Source: Polyodon spathula (lineage: Eukaryota; Chordata; Actinopteri; Acipenseriformes; Polyodontidae). Taken from it: a stretch of 64,000 nt of DNA. The notes under the pieces are model-generated. The model searched no databases. It saw only the letters and a list, made by a program, of their open reading frames with translations, and was not told where the DNA came from. Both the position numbers and the translations under genes were made by a program. Positions within the stretch are counted from its first letter, which is position 1. Every line of letters begins with the position of its first letter. Below are positions 59,272 to 64,000 of the stretch, piece after piece. The stretch spans positions 67,510,256 to 67,574,255 of the forward strand of contig NC_054539.1 in the NCBI RefSeq assembly GCF_017654505.1, given 5' to 3'.

Positions 59272-62200
59272 ATTTTTAAATTTTCCTAATTGTTGACAAA
59301 GCTTTTAATGACTTTGTTTTTAAATTCATGGAGGTGTACTAAAACAATTTTTAAAAGCCTAGCTATTTTTTTCCCTATATGGGCAATGATACTCTTCTTT
59401 ACTTATGGATTTTATTACACATATTTCAGATTAATTTACTCATTCTGTCATATTGTTTCAGTGGTTTAAAATATGATTGAATCGGTGCAATAAATTAACA
59501 TTAAACATTTCATAGTAATAAACTACTTAATGTCAGTTTTTCTTTCTTTCTTGCTAAAAATGACATACTGGCGCTAGGAGAGGGAGGGTGTCACAGCGTG
59601 TACAAAACATACAACCCCGCCCCTACAGGACGAACCCATTGGTTTAATAATGATTGGCATCAAATCTGCCAAAAAAAAAACTTCTTGCGATCTTGTTGCA
59701 GAGATCTAAGGTCATTTATTGGTTGTTGTTTTGGTTTTTTTAGCAGTTGTTTGATTTCTGAGTTCTGAGCTTAATTGCGGAATTTACTGTATTTCTTGAA
59801 CAATGCTTGTTTTAACATGAAGTTGCATTGCCTTCAGATTCTCTATTTAGTATGCAAACTGCACATGCAAATACATTTTCACACCCACTTCATGTCTTTA
59901 AGTATGTGAAGGCCTTATGCATATTCAGATCAGTTAACAAAACACCCAGGGGATATAGAGAATCAATTTTTCACAAAACCTACTTGATTTAAATGAAAAG
60001 GAGTAGTTTAGTTTATACTTAATGTAGTGAATTTACATTTATTGTATCTAATTTTGACAGAGTTATTTCCCCATTTCACCTTCCCTACTCACACAGGCAA
60101 ATACGCATACACTGTTGGACTACAACCTTCTAACTTTGAATTCCTTCTTAGCAGAATTATTATTTTGACTCTTCTAACACAAACTTGTTTTCAAAAGACT
60201 GCAGGACTCACGATTTACCTGCTTGCCACAACAGAAGAATCTATCATTCAAATGATACCATCTTGTCAGTAGAGGAGAATGGCACGTAGGTTCTTGTTTT
60301 TCAATCTAAAATAGCTAGTAACAGTATAGTTTCTTAAATCCTGTTTGTTATAAACATTTGCAAATAATGTTTTAAGATATGTGCTTTGACCATATAGGCT
60401 GCTGCTTCACAGATCCAACCAACGCTGGAACTTCACACAGGGAAATTCATTTTAAAATAACAATATACCATTATTTCATCTTCAAAAAGAACATTAAAAA
60501 TACTTTTGAAACAGTTGAATTAATTTGCATAGAGATTTTTTTATTTATTTATTTATTTTTTTTTTACATTTCTCCTGTTTTCACATTGCTTTAAAAAAGG
60601 TGATTTTTAATAGCCTACAATTCAACTGCACTGGCCCTATAGCAGAAATTATACAGTGCTGCTGTAAAAAAATATAACTTTACACATGTAAAGATTAAAC
60701 ATATTAGAATTTATGAAAACAAAATCAATTCATTATTAATCAAAAAAAGGGGGAAAATGTGTCATGAGGCAGAAGCTTGAATAATATAAAAAAATACATA
60801 TCTGTTTGTTCATATTATTTGTACGTAATTCGACAGAACTTTTGAAACACCTGCATTCTGTTTTTTCTACATTAAATTGACAGGTTCTTCCTTTTCCAGG
60901 ACTGTACAAATTCATGATATTTCACAAGGAACAATGATGACTGATGTGGGCCATTATGAAGACCAGGCTTCACTATAGGAATTAGAGATGTTATTTATTA
61001 CATAGTACAAACACTGAGCAAACACGTTGTTGCCTATGATTTGAAAAACTAAAATCTCAATACAAAACAGCCTTAATGTGTTAGAAATACAATGAAAACA
61101 TCAAATATATAGCCATGGAAACCTTGTGTGATTATCTGAGACATTTTTTAACAGATGTCACAAGAGGTAAAGACATTTATTTTGATACACTTATTTTGAT
61201 ATCTGATATTGAAGAATTTACCTACTTACAGTTTACAATGTAAAGTAAATAAATAAACAACATTTTCAATTCAAACTGGAAAACATATTATAAATTGAGA
61301 GGTGTACTGAAGATTTATTATCTTTTCTTAGAACCAAAATTGGCTATATTGTATAATTTGGAAGGACCATTAAAATAATAGATATCTTCCCAAGGATTAA
61401 GATGGAATACATTTTAAATCACTATAATAATGGGTTTCCTAAGTATATTGACAATATAATACTGTCAAAATAAAATTAATATCCAACATTTAAAACGCGT
61501 GAAGTGATTGGAAAGGGAAATTAAGTAGTAATAAATCTCGTCTGTTCAATGCATTTGGCAAACCAATAAAAAATATTCAACAATTTTCAAGTAACTTAAT
61601 TTCCTTAACCCTCACTTATAGTCAATATGTTGTATTGATATGGTAAAGTCACCAGTTTAAGTACTATATTATATGATTCTGGGCTGGCTAGAGTATTATT
61701 AATGACCATGCTGTTAAGCACCAGCCCAACTAGAGTACTATTATTAGGGTGCATTTTGTACTTACTCCCCCGATATAGAAATACGTTCACTTCTGTTTTT
61801 AGATTGTTTTAGGCCCATTATTGACCAAACATAATCTCTGGCAATTAATGTTATGTTGGGTAACAGTGTTTTATTAATGTCATTGAATTATTTATGGCAA
61901 TGTCAGGATAAAGGGCAGAATAAACATTTATCAACCTCTTGTTTTTGCCTCAACTTTTCTGTTTGAATGGTAGACAGAAGGCTTTACTTCTCCCTGCTAA
62001 GTTATTAATTTATGTGTGCAGCCAACTTTTTAAATGCTGATTGCTCTTTTTCTGAAGCATACCTTGAATGCACAGCTTCTCAGGCTGAAAGGCATGATGT
62101 GTTTTTAAAAACATCTGAAGTCCTGAGCACCAACGGTTTACTGCTTCATCAGTATTCACTGTCTATAACACCCCTCTGCAGACCCGATCAATCCAGTAGC

Positions 62201-64000
62201 TAAGGGAGATTATATTGCTGTCAATATGCCTGGAACCATTTCCTGCCATGGACCTAACATGGGTTTTATTTGTTCACTGAAGCTGGGAACACATTCATTT
62301 GTTTTTCATCCACCCTTTGTATTCGTATAACATGTAAAAAGAGGCTACAAAAACCAAAATCTGCCTTTTAAGAGCAAAAGCCATTATGAATGCAGTCAAA
62401 TTCCCAATGGGCTTGTTAGGCTCTTTCCATGCTCTATAAACTTATATGAAGATATCTTTCACAATAAACATCAGATACATTAAAATCATATGCTGTGTAT
62501 TGGGTTGATTTTCAGTTTTCACAGAAATGGTTTAATTTACTGGAAACATATACTCTTTGCCATTTTACTGATTTGTAAGTTGTGAGAAATCCATCACACA
62601 CTGCAACAATTTATAGTGCGTCAGGGCTGCAGTGCAGCCTAAAATGAACCCTGAAATAGACTACTTTTACCATGCACGGAAGAGCAAGCAGTGCTACTTT
62701 ATGTGCACAGCAATGTTTTATTTTAAACAGTAGGATACATCTTTTTTGCTGTAAAAGCTCTAAACAACAGCAAATGCAGGAAATTGAATGATTTGTTCAG
62801 AACAATCAATGGTAATGCCATTAGGTCATTTTCTCTGTTTCAGTACATTTATCTCTGGAGTGCATATGTTTATGTTAGACCTTAATAACCAACCCTGACA
62901 AATCCTGTCAAAATTCTTGTATTACAGATGTTGGTGGTTGCCGAGCTGTTTTCAGATTTGCTGTATTTGGTATTTTTAGGATTGTCAGTGGTACTTGATT
63001 TGTAAACAAGCTGCTGATGTGTTATTATCCTCTGGTGGGTGACTACAGGGATATAGTGGACACAGGCATATTTAAGTGACATTTGTACAATTCAGAAGTT
63101 GCTATGTACTTTATTGAGTAATTATCTCTAATTTGCGCTGATAAAGAACAACCAGGTGTCTTATTGACCTGAATTAAGTGTCTCTGATCTTCTAATGCAA
63201 ATAACAACAGAAAATAAAATAACCAAACACACATTTTTATCCTGGTTATTGTGTACACCTATTAGAGCTGCTAATCAGCATACTAAGTATGGTTTCACTG
63301 GAGGCATTGTTCAGTCATGTCTATAGGTATTCATCATAATCTACGGTACTGATAATGCCTGCCAAGTTTCACTCCTCCTTGTTGTTGTGCTCTTAAAAAA
63401 AACCTGCTGCGGTCCATCAACAAATAAAGATATTGCTTTTGTTAAATCTTATGCAGTTCTTCTGACACCAAATAATGTAATGCTGAAAAGAATATTTTCT
63501 TTACATGGCAATTATGCCTACGTGACACAGCCAGCTTTGGCTGGTATGAAAGTGAAACGTGATCTGCATGATGATCCTTTTCTTTTCAGAGCCCTTCACT
63601 GCAGGCAACTGTCAGAGCTTTAACCAGCACTGTGCTAGATTGTCTCAGGTAGCTCTTGCTAAACATCTGAATAAAAGCTGGTAAAAAAAAAAAAAATAAT
63701 GACCAAAATTTTTTTTTTGTTATATTGAACATAGTGCTATATTGTGTGCATGCTGGACAATATTGTATTCATGTATTCAAGATTTGGGGTATGTAATTAC
63801 CATTGTTTTTGCTGAAGTGTAACATCAGCATTGTCTTTTAAATAGCAATGACACAATTAGCCTAAAACTGGGACTGTATTAACATCAGTATCATACACTG
63901 CAAATGTGCAGTGTAAATATCACAAATTGCCATGTTATAAAGAGTTGAGACAAAAAAAGGATGCATGGAAAAATTAAAGCATCACAAGACATCACAAATG
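59272..64000. other. Non-coding; no gene or element recognised
   Basis: AT-rich. Short open frames (60027-60272, 62012-62203, 63043-63258, 63387-63623 and others) have no recognised motif and no good splice context that I could see. A few GC-richer bases at 59570-59640 may be a small decayed repeat. Confidence 0.5.

Overview
This window looks like intergenic or intronic DNA from a vertebrate, most likely a ray-finned fish. It is AT-rich, has no bacterial-type operons and no recognisable host exon, and nearly every long open frame belongs to a transposable element. The mix (CR1-like and L2-like LINEs, a Gmr1-type Ty3/gypsy element, a DIRS-like element, hAT, pogo and Tc1-like fragments, many solo LTRs) fits a fish genome. 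The CR1-like family with the ATGTTCTT-type tail makes me lean towards a non-teleost such as sturgeon or paddlefish, but that is inference from memory.

Layout. 1-1.05 kb: 5'-inverted CR1-like LINE. 1.40-4.43 kb: element with long inverted terminal repeats and a tyrosine-recombinase remnant, read as an internally deleted DIRS-like retrotransposon. 4.4-16 kb: mostly unremarkable sequence with one dispersed repeat, two solo LTRs and microsatellites. 16.05-19.43 kb: a roughly 0.65 kb non-coding segment present twice in direct orientation, about 2.7 kb apart. 20.2-22.8 kb: piggyBac-like MITE, a promoter-like CCAAT cluster and a hairpin MITE. 24.3-28.8 kb: three solo LTRs, two with perfect 5-bp target duplications. 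29-30.1 kb: L2-like LINE 3' end. 31.6-36.4 kb: dispersed repeat, pogo-like and Tc1-like fragments, solo LTR. 39.0-46.5 kb: a nest in which a decayed Gmr1-like element holds a 31-32 bp minisatellite, itself interrupted by a CR1-like LINE whose 5' end is a snap-back hairpin. 46.9-49.4 kb: GAA microsatellite and an LTR element with a Pro/Glu/Ser-rich repeat ORF. 50.1-52.5 kb: hAT-derived pseudogene related to KIAA1586. 53.43-59.27 kb: a complete, young Gmr1-type retrotransposon. 59.3-64 kb: nothing recognised.

The centrepiece is the 53.4-59.3 kb element: paired 716-bp LTRs differing at about 8 sites, 5-bp target duplication ATGCT, tRNA-Leu-type primer site, SCAN-like Gag, and the unusual domain order protease-integrase-RT-RNase H. 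Its genes work as one replication cassette: Gag packages the RNA, protease cuts the polyproteins, RT/RNase H makes cDNA and integrase inserts it. The reading frame changes between Gag parts and between integrase and RT, and the RT/RNase H frame runs on into the 3' LTR. A second, older copy of the same clade lies at 39.0-46.5 kb, so the clade has invaded this locus at least twice.
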